From assembly GCA_017577615.1 (NCBI GenBank), contig PKRE01000001.1:1-64000 (forward strand): DNA of 64,000 bases. The letters run 5' to 3'. Shown in pieces: positions 17,584-26,129 of this stretch. The position numbers were made by a program, and so were the translations under genes. A model generated the notes under the pieces. The model ran no database searches. It was not told the DNA's origin and was given only the letters and a program-made list of their open reading frames with translations. The DNA comes from Gammaproteobacteria bacterium. Its GTDB lineage: Bacteria > Pseudomonadota > Gammaproteobacteria > Steroidobacterales > Steroidobacteraceae. Numbering within the stretch: position 1 is the stretch's first letter; each line of letters opens with the position of its first letter.

Positions 17584-17628
17584 GGCTGTAGGCTGTAGGT
17601 CTTAACACCCTGCCTACAGCCTACAGCC
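17584..17628. repeat. 16-bp perfect inverted repeat (family C)
   Basis: GGCTGTAGGCTGTAGG (17584-17599) and its exact complement (17613-17628) flank a 13-nt loop. It lies between msrA and the AraC gene and reaches the AraC stop codon. Related half-copies are at 40485-40500 and 52971-52995. It could act as a terminator, but there is no T run. Confidence 0.75.
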
Positions 17629-18575
17629 TACACTTCGAGCGCAACAGCCGGTGCGCGCGGCTCTTGCGGCTGCGTCAGCCTGCGACTCACGTCCCGTTTC
17701 GGCGAGACACCAAACATACGCCTGTACTCGCGCGTGAACTGCGACACGCTCTCGTATCCGACGAGCGAAGCGGCGCGTGTCGCGGACAGGCCTTCGTTCA
17801 TCATCATGCGGCGCGCTTCGAGCAAGCGCAGCTGCTTTTGAAACTGCAAAGGCGAGATCGACGTCAGCGCCTTGAAACGGCGATGAAACGCCGACGTGCT
17901 CATGCTGGCGCGCGAGGCAAGCTCTTCTATCGAAATCGGCCGAGCATAGTTGCGGCGGATCAGCTCGATCGTCGCAGCAATCCGCTGCGTGACGCTGTCC
18001 GGTCTGATCATACTGCGCAGCGCCGGACCATAGGGACTACGCAGCAACCAGTAGTGCAGCTCGCGCAAGATTGCCGGTCGCAACACAGGCACGGCTTCTG
18101 GATGATCGATGAGGCGCATCATGCGTAAAGCGCAGCTCAAGACATCGGCGTCGAAGCTTGTGCTGAACAGGGTTGGCCCGGATATGGAACTCGAGGCGGT
18201 GTCGCTCGGCACTTCCAGTGCCAGCTCCTGCATGACAGCTACATCCAGCTCCATTGCAACGGCAAGATACGGCTGATCCTTGCTGGCGCGAACAACCCGG
18301 CCGATGACGGGCATGTCGACGCCTGCAACCAAGGTCTCGCCTGCTTCGACGATGCGTTCCTCGCGACCGATCACCAGGTGTTTCGCGCCTTGCAGAACGA
18401 GACACACCAGCGGCTTGTATATCGAACGCGTGGTCTTGCTCGGCTCATAAACGCGCATCATGCGCAGACCCGTCACCGGCGTGGTCGCCACTCCGTCGAC
18501 ATTCGCATGCCGATCGGCATAGGCACGCACCGCGGCTCTGAGCTGCGACAACGACTCCGATCGCAGGATGTCCAT
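17628..18575 (-). CDS. AraC-family transcriptional regulator
   Basis: 315 residues from the ATG at 18575, which has GGAG about 9 nt upstream. A GTG four codons earlier is possible. N-terminal cupin-like AraC_N region (IYKPLVCLVLQGAKHLVIG, AGETLVAGVDMPV). The C-terminal double HTH has ISIEELASRASMSTSAFHRRFKALTSISPLQFQKQLRL split by the usual linker, then SATRAASLVGYESVSQFTREYRRMFGVSP. Divergent from the SDR gene at 18814 across a 238-bp gap. Such AraC/oxidoreductase pairs usually have the regulator controlling the neighbour. Confidence 0.93.
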   Translation of the reverse strand: MDILRSESLSQLRAAVRAYADRHANVDGVATTPVTGLRMMRVYEPSKTTRSIYKPLVCLVLQGAKHLVIGREERIVEAGETLVAGVDMPVIGRVVRASKDQPYLAVAMELDVAVMQELALEVPSDTASSSISGPTLFSTSFDADVLSCALRMMRLIDHPEAVPVLRPAILRELHYWLLRSPYGPALRSMIRPDSVTQRIAATIELIRRNYARPISIEELASRASMSTSAFHRRFKALTSISPLQFQKQLRLLEARRMMMNEGLSATRAASLVGYESVSQFTREYRRMFGVSPKRDVSRRLTQPQEPRAPAVALEV

Positions 18576-18813
18576 GGTTGCCAACACTCCGTCGACGGCC
18601 GCTAACAGTAGCGCGTCCGCCGGGCCATGGCGATGCGGGAAGCACGATTAGGCAAGCTTCGAGCCGGATCGAGCAAGCTCGCCCGTGCCATTGGCGCGCT
18701 ACACACGTCAGAGGAGCAGAATCGCGCAAACTTGGAAGCGAATCCAGCCAGTCTGCTGCGGCTGTGTTGCGTAGCCTGCGCACGTGCAACCCATCAACGC
18801 ATGAAGGTGCGCC

Positions 18814-19686
18814 ATGACCGACACAATCGATCCGATTCTTAACGACAGAGTCTCCCGCCGTGCGGTGCTGGCCGCTGCAAGCGTGGTGCCAGCCACGGCT
18901 CTGGTCGCAGCGCATGCACAATCGTCAGGCAATGCGCCGCTTTCGTCAGGACGGACGCACAACAAGGCGGCGCTCGTGACCGGCGCAAGCCGCGGCATCG
19001 GTGCCGCCATCGCACAGAGGTTGGCACGCGACGGCTACCAAGTGGTCATCAACTACCGGGGCAGCAAGGATCAAGCTGTGGCGCTCGTCCGCGAGATCCA
19101 ACGCGCTGGCGGACAGGCGCTCGAAGCGCAGGCGGACGTCGGCGATTCGCAGGCGGTGCGGCAATTGTTCGATACGTGCGAGCAGTCGTTCGGGGGCATC
19201 GATGTCGTTGTTGCAAATGCCGGCGTTGCGCACACCGTTCCCTTTGCGGAAATGACCGACGAAGATTTCGAGCACATCATGAATGTGAACATCCGCGGCA
19301 GCTTCTACACGTTACGCGAGGCAGCGCGCAGAGTACGCGAAGGTGGGCACATCATCGCGCTGTCGTCGAGCCTTACGGTCCTGCGCTCACCCGGTTCCGG
19401 ACCGTATGCCGCGAGCAAGGCTGCGCTCGAGGTATTTGTTAACGTGCTCGCCAAGGAGCTCGCAGGCAGACAGATCTCGGTCAATGCGGTGGCCCCAGGC
19501 CCAGTCAACACATCGCTGTTCACCACCGGCAAGACGCCCGAGCAGATCGCAGCTGTCGCCGCACGCACGCCACACAAGCGCTTGGGCGAGCCAGCTGATA
19601 TCGCCGCTGTCGTCGCCGCGCTATGCGGTCCGGATTGCGCGTGGATCAACGGTCAAGTGATCTTCGCCAACGGCGGCCTCGTCTGA
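18814..19686 (+). CDS. SDR-family oxidoreductase with Tat-like signal
   Basis: 290 residues. The N terminus RVSRRAVLAAASVVPATALVA resembles a twin-arginine signal. The SDR core has the NAD(P) loop TGASRGIGAA (about residue 52), NAG, catalytic Ser in SSSLTV, and YAASK. Best matches by motif are FabG-like 3-oxoacyl reductases or glucose dehydrogenases, without a sure substrate. A Tat-exported SDR would be unusual, because NAD(P)H is not freely available in the periplasm. Divergent from the AraC gene. Confidence 0.88.
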   Translation: MTDTIDPILNDRVSRRAVLAAASVVPATALVAAHAQSSGNAPLSSGRTHNKAALVTGASRGIGAAIAQRLARDGYQVVINYRGSKDQAVALVREIQRAGGQALEAQADVGDSQAVRQLFDTCEQSFGGIDVVVANAGVAHTVPFAEMTDEDFEHIMNVNIRGSFYTLREAARRVREGGHIIALSSSLTVLRSPGSGPYAASKAALEVFVNVLAKELAGRQISVNAVAPGPVNTSLFTTGKTPEQIAAVAARTPHKRLGEPADIAAVVAALCGPDCAWINGQVIFANGGLV

Positions 19687-19736
19687 CGGCTCGGCTGCTG
19701 AGCCACCTGCGCGCTCCAGTCCCACAGCCGTGGCAA

Positions 19737-20384
19737 TCAGCCTTCCTTCTCCCGTCGGTCGCTCGGCGGGCGAGCCTGCTGCAATGGCTTGGGCAAGTGC
19801 CAGTTACGATGGATCGCCATCATGCGTAATAAGAAGCAGAGACCTGCACCAGCAAGCGCCGAGATCGTCGGTGCGACGGCGAGCCGATCGCCCAGCACGA
19901 CGACCGCCGCGCCGGCAAGCGCAGCGACCGCGTACAGATCGGAACGCAGCACGATGGGCACTTGAGCGAGCAGCAGGTCGCGCACGACGCCGCCGCCGAT
20001 GCCGGTCAACATGCCGAGCACCGCAGCCATCACCGCATTGAGATCGTACGCGAGCGCCTTTTGCGCGCCAGCGACCGCGAATAGGGCCAAGCCTGCAGCG
20101 TCGAACACGCGCACGGGATGAGCCATGCGCTCGATGGTCGCGTGCCAGCGAAAGGCAATGGTGCCGGCAACGAGCGACGTCGCCAGATAACGCCAGTCGA
20201 TGATGGCCGCTGGAGGGACGGCGCCTATCAGCACATCGCGCGTGATGCCGCCCGAGCATGCGGCAGCAAATGCGACCGCCAGAACGCCAAAGATATCGAG
20301 ATGTCGTCTTGCGGCAGCAGTCGCTCCGGCGAGTGCAAACACAAACGTTCCAGCAAGATCCAGGATGAGTACGAGAGTGCGCAT
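19737..20384 (-). CDS. TRIC/UPF0126-family membrane protein (YadS/YicG-like)
   Basis: 215 residues with about six or seven membrane helices in two similar halves. Each half carries the family signature: SGGITRDVLIGAVPPA (about 47-62) and GIGGGVVRDLLLAQVPIVL (about 128-146). Prokaryotic TRIC channels carry cations; some UPF0126 members transport glycine. The start is taken as the ATG at 20384; a GTG at 20393 is also possible. No strong ribosome site is visible for either. Confidence 0.9.
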   Translation of the reverse strand: MRTLVLILDLAGTFVFALAGATAAARRHLDIFGVLAVAFAAACSGGITRDVLIGAVPPAAIIDWRYLATSLVAGTIAFRWHATIERMAHPVRVFDAAGLALFAVAGAQKALAYDLNAVMAAVLGMLTGIGGGVVRDLLLAQVPIVLRSDLYAVAALAGAAVVVLGDRLAVAPTISALAGAGLCFLLRMMAIHRNWHLPKPLQQARPPSDRREKEG

Positions 20385-20420
20385 TGTGCGCACAATCGTA
20401 GCATCGGTTGTGCGGGCACG

Positions 20421-20498
20421 AGGTTTGGGAAGCTGGGGGCTCTAGGTGACGCGCAGAGTGTGTCCGCCTCCAGCCTCCAACCCCCAGCGCTCCAACCT
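20421..20498. repeat. Imperfect inverted repeat, GGCTGGAG-type
   Basis: AGGTTTGGGAAGCTGGGGG (20421-20439) pairs imperfectly with CCCCCAGCGCTCCAACCT (20481-20498); the last 8 bp of the left arm are perfect. It runs into the stop of the DksA-like gene. Similar words (GAGGCTGGAGACTAGAGGCTG) occur near 29973-29993. Confidence 0.45.
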
Positions 20499-20880
20499 AG
20501 CCACCTGCCCGTCTTCGTTCGTGCTCGCGCTGGCAACGTATGCAACGTTTGGCGGTCGGGTACGCGAGCAATCGCTCGTAGCCAATGTCTCCGCCGCAGT
20601 CGATGCAAATTCCATATGTCCCTGCAGCGATGCGCTGCCGCGCGCCCTCGATGTCCTGAACGTCCTGCACGTTCTGACGCACGATCGCATAGGGCGCCTC
20701 TTGTGCAATCTCGCGCAGCGCCTCGTCCAAGCGATCCGCCGGGCGCCCCAGCAGCGCGGCTTGTCGGCGATCGTCTCGTGCACGCTCGACCACGGCGCGG
20801 ATCTCATTCATCTCACTTTCCCAGCGTGCGTCCATGATCCGACTCAGCTCGTCGATCTGCTCCTGAGTGAGTGTTGACAT
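20497..20880 (-). CDS. TraR/DksA-type zinc-finger protein
   Basis: 127 residues from the ATG at 20880 (MSTLTQEQIDELSRIMD). The long frame upstream has no similarity and an unlikely composition. The coiled-coil region includes Asp/Glu-rich helices. The C-terminal C4 zinc finger is CIDCGGDIGYERLLAYP followed by CIRCQ. DksA/TraR proteins bind the RNA polymerase secondary channel and modulate initiation with ppGpp. The tip lacks an obvious DxxDxA motif of true DksA (ERARDDRRQAALL instead), so this is likely a paralogue. Confidence 0.85.
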   Translation of the reverse strand: MSTLTQEQIDELSRIMDARWESEMNEIRAVVERARDDRRQAALLGRPADRLDEALREIAQEAPYAIVRQNVQDVQDIEGARQRIAAGTYGICIDCGGDIGYERLLAYPTAKRCIRCQREHERRRAGG

Positions 20881-21049
20881 TTCCGACCCCTCGCGAGGTA
20901 TGACGCAACTGGAACGCCCCGCGGCACACATCGTTCCACCCTTGGATGCTTCAGCGCAACGTAGCAGCCGAGGCCGAGTTGTACGCAGCTTGCTTGACGT
21001 TCGGCAACGGCCTCTGATACCAGTCTCGACAGGACTCAACTGAAACGTT

Positions 21050-21895
21050 ATGTCTTCTCGCAGCGCCGCCATACACCTGCCGATCGTGGCATCCTCACCG
21101 GAGGTGCGCGTCGCCCTCCTGACGTGGATCGTGTACTTCTCGTGCATGTGTGCGTACTGCCTCGTCCATCAGGCAGTCGTGCAGGAGATCACGCCGGACT
21201 TGCTGCGCACGGCGGCCATTGCGCTACGCGAGTGGGGCGCCTGGTTGATCACCGGCCCCATTCTCTTCACGACGTTGAGCCGGCATCCCGGTGATCTTCG
21301 CAAGCCACAGGTCTATCTACGTCTCGCGAGCGTCCTTGTGCCCGCCTCGCTGCTCGTGCCGCTGCTTGTGGATTCGCTGACACGCACGCGCGCACCCGCA
21401 TCGACCATCGCCATCTTCTTGCCCCGCTATGCGGCTGCCTTTGTGGTGCTGTGTCTGATCTGGCACGTGTTCCTGCGTAAAGCCGATTCGGCAGAGCAAC
21501 GGGCCGAGCGGCCGGCGACTGCGGCCGCGACCGAAGCCCCCCAGACGCTGCTGGTCAGCAGAGGCGCGGACGAATGCCTGATCCAGATCGACACCGTGCA
21601 GTATGTGAGCGCGGCTGGAAACTATGTTGAGATCTGCGCCGATGGTCAGCTCTACCTGATGCGCGCCACCATGAAGCGCCTCGAGGCGCTGCTGCCCCCG
21701 TCTCAGTTTGTACGCATCCACCGGTCGCACATCGTCCGGGTGCAAGAGATCGAACGCATCCGCATCCATCGCTCCGGTCACGGCGCCGTCCATCTACGCT
21801 GCGGCAAGGTGCTGCCGATGAGCAAGCGCTACAAGGCACAGCTGCGCCATGAGCGGACTGCAGCACGTTCACCCCAGCCCCTCAACCCAGCCTAA
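21050..21895 (+). CDS. Membrane-anchored LytTR transcriptional regulator
   Basis: 281 residues. The N-terminal half has about four membrane segments (residues 18-140, e.g. LLTWIVYFSCMCAYCLVHQ and FLPRYAAAFVVLCLIWHVFL). The C-terminal LytTR DNA-binding domain starts near 165: IDTVQYVSAAGNYVEICADG, MRATMKRLEALLPPSQFVRIHRSHIV, GKVLPMSKRYKAQL. No phosphoacceptor domain. This architecture senses through the membrane part, signal unknown. It precedes the PQQ dehydrogenase gene by 114 bp and could control it. Confidence 0.87.
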   Translation: MSSRSAAIHLPIVASSPEVRVALLTWIVYFSCMCAYCLVHQAVVQEITPDLLRTAAIALREWGAWLITGPILFTTLSRHPGDLRKPQVYLRLASVLVPASLLVPLLVDSLTRTRAPASTIAIFLPRYAAAFVVLCLIWHVFLRKADSAEQRAERPATAAATEAPQTLLVSRGADECLIQIDTVQYVSAAGNYVEICADGQLYLMRATMKRLEALLPPSQFVRIHRSHIVRVQEIERIRIHRSGHGAVHLRCGKVLPMSKRYKAQLRHERTAARSPQPLNPA

Positions 21896-22009
21896 CGCAT
21901 CCATTCCTCCCAGCCTGCATCCATTCGCCCCAGATTGCTGGCATGGGAAAAACGACGAGCTAGCCTCCCTGCGCCAGTGACAACCAGGTACCGCGCTAGG
22001 AGGAAGCGT

Positions 22010-23812
22010 GTGAAGAGTCGTTCTAGCAGCAAGCCGTTCGCACGGCTTGGAGCGTTCTTGGTTGGATGCGCGTCGATCGGCGCCGCTGCAGCGTCTGATG
22101 TCGAAGCGCGCTACCAAGAGCTGTGCGCAAGCTGTCATGGCGAGCGATTCTCGACGGACGGTCGATCGTTCAACGACAGAACCGATAGCGAGCTGATACG
22201 CATCGTGCGGGAAGGCATGCCCAGTCTTGGTATGCCTGCTTTCGCGGCGGCCCTCTCCGACGCGGACACGGCCGCGCTCGTGAACCTGCTGCGGAAGCAC
22301 GTCGCGCACCAGCCGCGCGCTGTTGGCGCAATCATCGAGGCTGAGTCTCTCAATCGGCAACGCTCCGGCGGGTACGCGATCGGCACATCGCAAGGCATCA
22401 CCTCCGTTGGTTACTTCAACAACGGCAGCCATATCTGCTACGACGACATCGATCTCACGGGCGTACGCAGTCTCGAGCTTCGCTACGCCAAGGGAGATGA
22501 GGAGCCGCAGGGTCGCATCACAGTCCTCGCCATCGATGATGCAGGCACGAGGATCAATCTCGGCGAGAAGATCACCACTCCGACGGGCGGCTGGGAAACT
22601 TACACGACCCGCCGAATGGGCCTTGCAAGAACCGTCGACGGCGTGCACCGCTTGTGCATCGTCGGAATCGAAGGCGGCGGTATCTTCAACTTGGACAAGT
22701 TTGCGCTGAGCGCCCAGCCAGGCACGCACGACGGGCTCACGCGCACCTTCGAGCTTACGGAAAGCGCCAGAACGGCGGCCGGGCATCGCTTCAGACTCGA
22801 GAGAGTTGCAGACGCGCCGGGCGAGCTCTGGTCGATCGATTTTCTCGGGCCCGAGCGCATCGTCGCCGCCCAGAAGAACGGCATCCTGTGGCTGTACGAA
22901 CGCGGCCAGCGACTCGGTCCGATCGAAGGCACGCCACGAGTGTGGGACCGGGGCCAGGGCGGTCTGCACACCGTGAAGGCACACCCGCAGTTCGCCAAAA
23001 ACGGCTGGATCTATCTCACGTATGCCGATCCCGCTCCCAACGGCGCAATGACGCGCATCGTCCGCGGCCGTCTCGACGGGCTCATCTGGAGCGACGAGCA
23101 AACCATTTATCGCGCCCCAGCGGATGTCTACACGGAGGTTGGGCATCACTTCGGCTCGCGGCTCATCTTCGCGGGCGAATATCTGTTCTTCAGCATCGGC
23201 GACCGGGGTCAAGAAGCGCTCGCGCAAGATCTCGGCTCGCCCTACGGGAAGATTCATCGTCTGCGCGACGACGGCACGATTCCGCCAGACAATCCGTTCG
23301 TCAGCCGAGCCGGTGCGGTGGCCTCGATCTGGAGCTACGGCCATCGCAACCCGCAGGGTCTCGCCGTGCATCCGATCACCGGCGAGCTCTGGGCCGCCGA
23401 GCATGGGCCGCGCGGCGGCGACGAAGTCAATCTCATTCGCCCATCTCTGAACTATGGCTGGCCGATCGTGAGCTTCGGCATCAATTACGACGGCACGATC
23501 ATCAGCGAAAGCCCCTTCAAGGAAGGGATTGAGCCGCCGCGACATCAATGGACGCCATCGATCGCGGTCTCGGCGATTGCGTTCTACACCGGCGAGCATT
23601 TCCCGAAGTGGCGTAATCGCTTGCTCGCCGGCAGCCTGGCGAAAGAGGAGCTCCATCTGCTGCAGATCGAGGACGGAGAGGTCGTACGCGACGACATCGT
23701 TCTGCAAGGCATGGGCCGTATCCGCGATGTCACGCTCGGCCCTGACGGCTTCCCTTACGTAGTGCTCAACCATCCCTACGGCATGATCTATCGCATCGTG
23801 CCTGCTTCGTGA
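22010..23812 (+). CDS. Cytochrome c-CBM-PQQ sugar dehydrogenase fusion
   Basis: 600 residues from the GTG at 22010, which has AGGAGG 8 nt upstream. Signal peptide (LGAFLVGCASIGAAAAS). A cytochrome c domain has CASCH (39-43) and a Met region GMPSLGMPAFA. A CBM6-like beta-sandwich covers about 110-230 (IEAESLNRQRSGGYAIG, INLGEKITTPTGGW). A soluble PQQ aldose dehydrogenase domain of the GSDH/YliI family covers about 255-600 (WSIDFLGPERI, GGLHTVKAHPQFAKNGWIYL, GHHFGSRL, AEHGPRGGDEVNLI, PSLNYGWPIVSFG). It should oxidise aldoses to lactones and pass electrons to its own heme. The CBM suggests action near polysaccharide. Adjacent to a lactonase and to Mxa-type maturation genes. Confidence 0.9.
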   Translation: MKSRSSSKPFARLGAFLVGCASIGAAAASDVEARYQELCASCHGERFSTDGRSFNDRTDSELIRIVREGMPSLGMPAFAAALSDADTAALVNLLRKHVAHQPRAVGAIIEAESLNRQRSGGYAIGTSQGITSVGYFNNGSHICYDDIDLTGVRSLELRYAKGDEEPQGRITVLAIDDAGTRINLGEKITTPTGGWETYTTRRMGLARTVDGVHRLCIVGIEGGGIFNLDKFALSAQPGTHDGLTRTFELTESARTAAGHRFRLERVADAPGELWSIDFLGPERIVAAQKNGILWLYERGQRLGPIEGTPRVWDRGQGGLHTVKAHPQFAKNGWIYLTYADPAPNGAMTRIVRGRLDGLIWSDEQTIYRAPADVYTEVGHHFGSRLIFAGEYLFFSIGDRGQEALAQDLGSPYGKIHRLRDDGTIPPDNPFVSRAGAVASIWSYGHRNPQGLAVHPITGELWAAEHGPRGGDEVNLIRPSLNYGWPIVSFGINYDGTIISESPFKEGIEPPRHQWTPSIAVSAIAFYTGEHFPKWRNRLLAGSLAKEELHLLQIEDGEVVRDDIVLQGMGRIRDVTLGPDGFPYVVLNHPYGMIYRIVPAS

Positions 23813-23823
23813 CGAGACGCCCT

Positions 23824-24678
23824 ATGAAACAGACGTTCCTCATCGGTGCCTTCGCTTTGACATTGACCGCAACCGTTGCACGAGCGATCGAGCTCGGAGA
23901 GCCAGTCTGGGAAACCACTGGCCTACGTACACCCGAATCCGTCCTCGTGCATGAGCTGGGCGGCAGGCGCGTGCTACTCGTCTCCGAGATCGAAGGCGAT
24001 GCCTTCGAGCACGACGGTGCGGGCGGCATTGCGCTGTTGAGCACGAGCGGAGAATGGCTCGACCGCGACTTCATACGAGGGCTGAATGCGCCTAAAGGCA
24101 TGGCGGTGCACAACAATCGCCTGTACGTGGCGGACATTGATGAGCTCATCGTGATCGAGCTGTCCACTCGTGAGATCATCGAGCGCCATGCTGTGCCTGG
24201 GGCCGTGCTGCTCAACGATGTGGCAATCGACGAAGACGGTATTGTCTATGTCTCTGACAGCCACGGCGGCCGGCTCTATCGTTTGTTGAGCGGCAGGATC
24301 GAGACCGTCATCGCAGACATTCCTGGCGCCAACGGCTTACACGTCTCGAACGATGGTCTCGTGATCGGTGCCCAGCGCAAGCTCTTGCTGCGACGAGAGG
24401 GCGCGCTGCAGGAGATCGCCAGCGGCTTCGAGGCCGATCTGGATGGTGTCGTTGCTTTGCGCGACGGCGGATACGTCGTCACTGCGTGGGTGGGCTTGAT
24501 CTATCACGTCAGCGATCGCGGCGATGTCAGGCTCTTGCTCGATTCACGCTCGCGGCAAGTCAACACGGCAGACATCGGTTACGACCCGGTCACGCATATG
24601 CTTTACGTGCCCACCTTCTCCGCCAACAGCGTGCGTGCATACCGACTGCGCGGCGCGCATGAGAAGACCGGCGAGTGA
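23824..24678 (+). CDS. SMP-30/gluconolactonase-like periplasmic protein
   Basis: 284 residues from the ATG at 23824 (MKQTFLIGAFALTLTATVARA, a signal peptide). Six-bladed beta-propeller repeats of the SMP-30/gluconolactonase/NHL type: GLRTPESVLV, LNAPKGMAVHNNRLYVAD, VLLNDVAIDEDGIVYVSDSHGG, ANGLHVSNDGLVIG, DLDGVVALRDGGYVVTAW. It starts 11 nt after the stop of the PQQ dehydrogenase. The pair makes sense as aldose to lactone to aldonate. The exact substrate is inferred. Confidence 0.8.
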   Translation: MKQTFLIGAFALTLTATVARAIELGEPVWETTGLRTPESVLVHELGGRRVLLVSEIEGDAFEHDGAGGIALLSTSGEWLDRDFIRGLNAPKGMAVHNNRLYVADIDELIVIELSTREIIERHAVPGAVLLNDVAIDEDGIVYVSDSHGGRLYRLLSGRIETVIADIPGANGLHVSNDGLVIGAQRKLLLRREGALQEIASGFEADLDGVVALRDGGYVVTAWVGLIYHVSDRGDVRLLLDSRSRQVNTADIGYDPVTHMLYVPTFSANSVRAYRLRGAHEKTGE

Positions 24679-24687
24679 CGCGTCCGC

Positions 24688-25596
24688 CTAGTCACGCACA
24701 GGCCGGAAGCGGATCGCGAGCACCAATAGCGCGAATACCGCTGGCACCCAAGACACATCCGTCGGCGCCACTGCACGACCTGCGAAACGCGGATCGCGCA
24801 GTGCGCCGCGTAAGTCGGTGAAGCTCTCGAGGCGGCGATACTCCAAGCCGACCTGCTGTGCCAGCGCCTGCAAGTAAGCCTCCTGCATCGCGGAGAGGTG
24901 CTCGCGGCTGCCTGCCTCAGGCACGTTCTCTTGAACGGCCCGCTGAATGACGTCGTACGGTCGCCAGTAACCGATCACGTTACCTTCGGCATCAGTCTTG
25001 GGTATCAGCCTTGGCACCTGCCCTCCTACACCGATGAGCCACCCGGCCACCATCCCTGCGGTGAGATCGTCGAACATCGCTATTGCAGGTCGCATCGCAT
25101 CGAGCGGCGGCGCCTCGTGGCCGTCGGTCAAGAACATGAGCTTTGTTTCCCCACCGAGATCGCGCACCGCACGCAACGCCCAAAAGACGCCCTTTCTGAT
25201 CTCGCTCGCTTCGCCCCAGCGCATGCGTCCGTCGATCTTGTCCAGCGAGGCAACGAGATCGTTATAACTTGCGCACACTTCGACCGGAGCAAGCAGCACG
25301 ATGGTGCGGTACTCGGTGAACACACCCCAGCCGATGCGCGAACCGCACGGCAGCCGCGGCAACATGGCTCGCACCGCCCGCTTGGCGTACGTGAGCCGAT
25401 CGACCGGCACGCCATCGATCTCATAATCCTGCACGTTCATGCTCTGAGTGATGTCGAACACCACCAGGTAGTCGTACGCCTGGCGCGGAATACCCACGGG
25501 CGGCAAGAGCAACGCGCAGAGCAGGAGGCCGAGTGCCAGGCAGTAGCCGCCGAGATCGTAGAAGTGCAGTCGTGCGAGCCAGCGCCGAGCCATCAT
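24688..25596 (-). CDS. mxaL: MxaL-like VWA membrane protein
   Basis: 302 residues. Membrane segments lie near 18-35 and at the C terminus (VSWVPAVFALLVLAIRF). A VWA domain has the MIDAS variant DITQSM (48-53) and LTDGHEAPPL. RLTYAKRAVRAMLPRLPCGSRIGWGVFTEYRTIVLL and IDGRMRW are features I associate with MxaL of methylotrophs. Last gene of an mxaRSACKL-type run. It overlaps mxaK by ATGA and converges on the lactonase gene with 9 bp between stops. In methylotrophs MxaA, C, K and L are needed for calcium insertion into PQQ methanol dehydrogenase. Confidence 0.82.
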   Translation of the reverse strand: MMARRWLARLHFYDLGGYCLALGLLLCALLLPPVGIPRQAYDYLVVFDITQSMNVQDYEIDGVPVDRLTYAKRAVRAMLPRLPCGSRIGWGVFTEYRTIVLLAPVEVCASYNDLVASLDKIDGRMRWGEASEIRKGVFWALRAVRDLGGETKLMFLTDGHEAPPLDAMRPAIAMFDDLTAGMVAGWLIGVGGQVPRLIPKTDAEGNVIGYWRPYDVIQRAVQENVPEAGSREHLSAMQEAYLQALAQQVGLEYRRLESFTDLRGALRDPRFAGRAVAPTDVSWVPAVFALLVLAIRFRPVRD

Positions 25597-26129
25597 GGTA
25601 GATCGATACGAGCGTTCGGAGCCGTCGATCGGGCCGGCTCGCGCTCCGGCGGAGGGCCCTCATCGGTGAGCGACAGCTCGTCGAGTTCCGGCGCAAGACG
25701 CAAGGCGTGCTCCAGGTTGTAGCGCGCGTCCCAGTGCGATGCATCCTCCCGCAGCACCGCCCGGTAACTCTGCTTCGCGAACTCGATCAAGGGCAGCCAG
25801 CGCGTGCCATCCTTCGGTCCGTGAGCCAGCGCTTCTCGTAAGTGCAAGTTGCCCAGATTGAAGAGGGCCGCGTGTCTCAGCGCCGGATCCTGGCTCTGCA
25901 GCACTTGCTTATAGGCAGTCACGGCCTCGTCATAGTCGCCCTGTTGCTCGAGCGACATCGCTTGCTTGAATGCCGCTTGGGGCGTGCTGGACTGTGCCGG
26001 CGAGAGCGTACCGTCCAGGATCGCGTTCACCTCGCGCGCACGGTGCAGCAAGACGGCTTGATGGAATGCGAGCGCCGCGAACACCAGGGTGCAGAAGGCA
26101 AACACCCAATGCGCTTCCCGACGCCTCAT
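25593..26129 (-). CDS. mxaK: MxaK-like membrane-anchored TPR protein
   Basis: 178 residues from the ATG at 26129, which overlaps the mxaC stop by ATGA. The upstream extension has no support. One N-terminal membrane segment (HWVFAFCTLVFAALAFHQAVLL), then helical TPR-like repeats (QAAFKQAMSLEQQGDYDEAVTAYKQVL in part, RHAALFNLGNLHLREA, DARYNLEHALRLAPE). FNLGNLHLREA and YNLEHALRLAPE match the MxaK pattern. Its place between MxaC and MxaL supports the name. Confidence 0.78.
   Translation of the reverse strand: MRRREAHWVFAFCTLVFAALAFHQAVLLHRAREVNAILDGTLSPAQSSTPQAAFKQAMSLEQQGDYDEAVTAYKQVLQSQDPALRHAALFNLGNLHLREALAHGPKDGTRWLPLIEFAKQSYRAVLREDASHWDARYNLEHALRLAPELDELSLTDEGPPPEREPARSTAPNARIDLP

Noticed and set aside
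21869..23773. 634-codon open frame on the minus strand
   Set aside because: It lies exactly antisense to the PQQ dehydrogenase, whose motifs, signal peptide and ribosome site are clear. Its residues (Arg, Ala, Asp rich) show no domain. Typical antisense frame of high-GC DNA.
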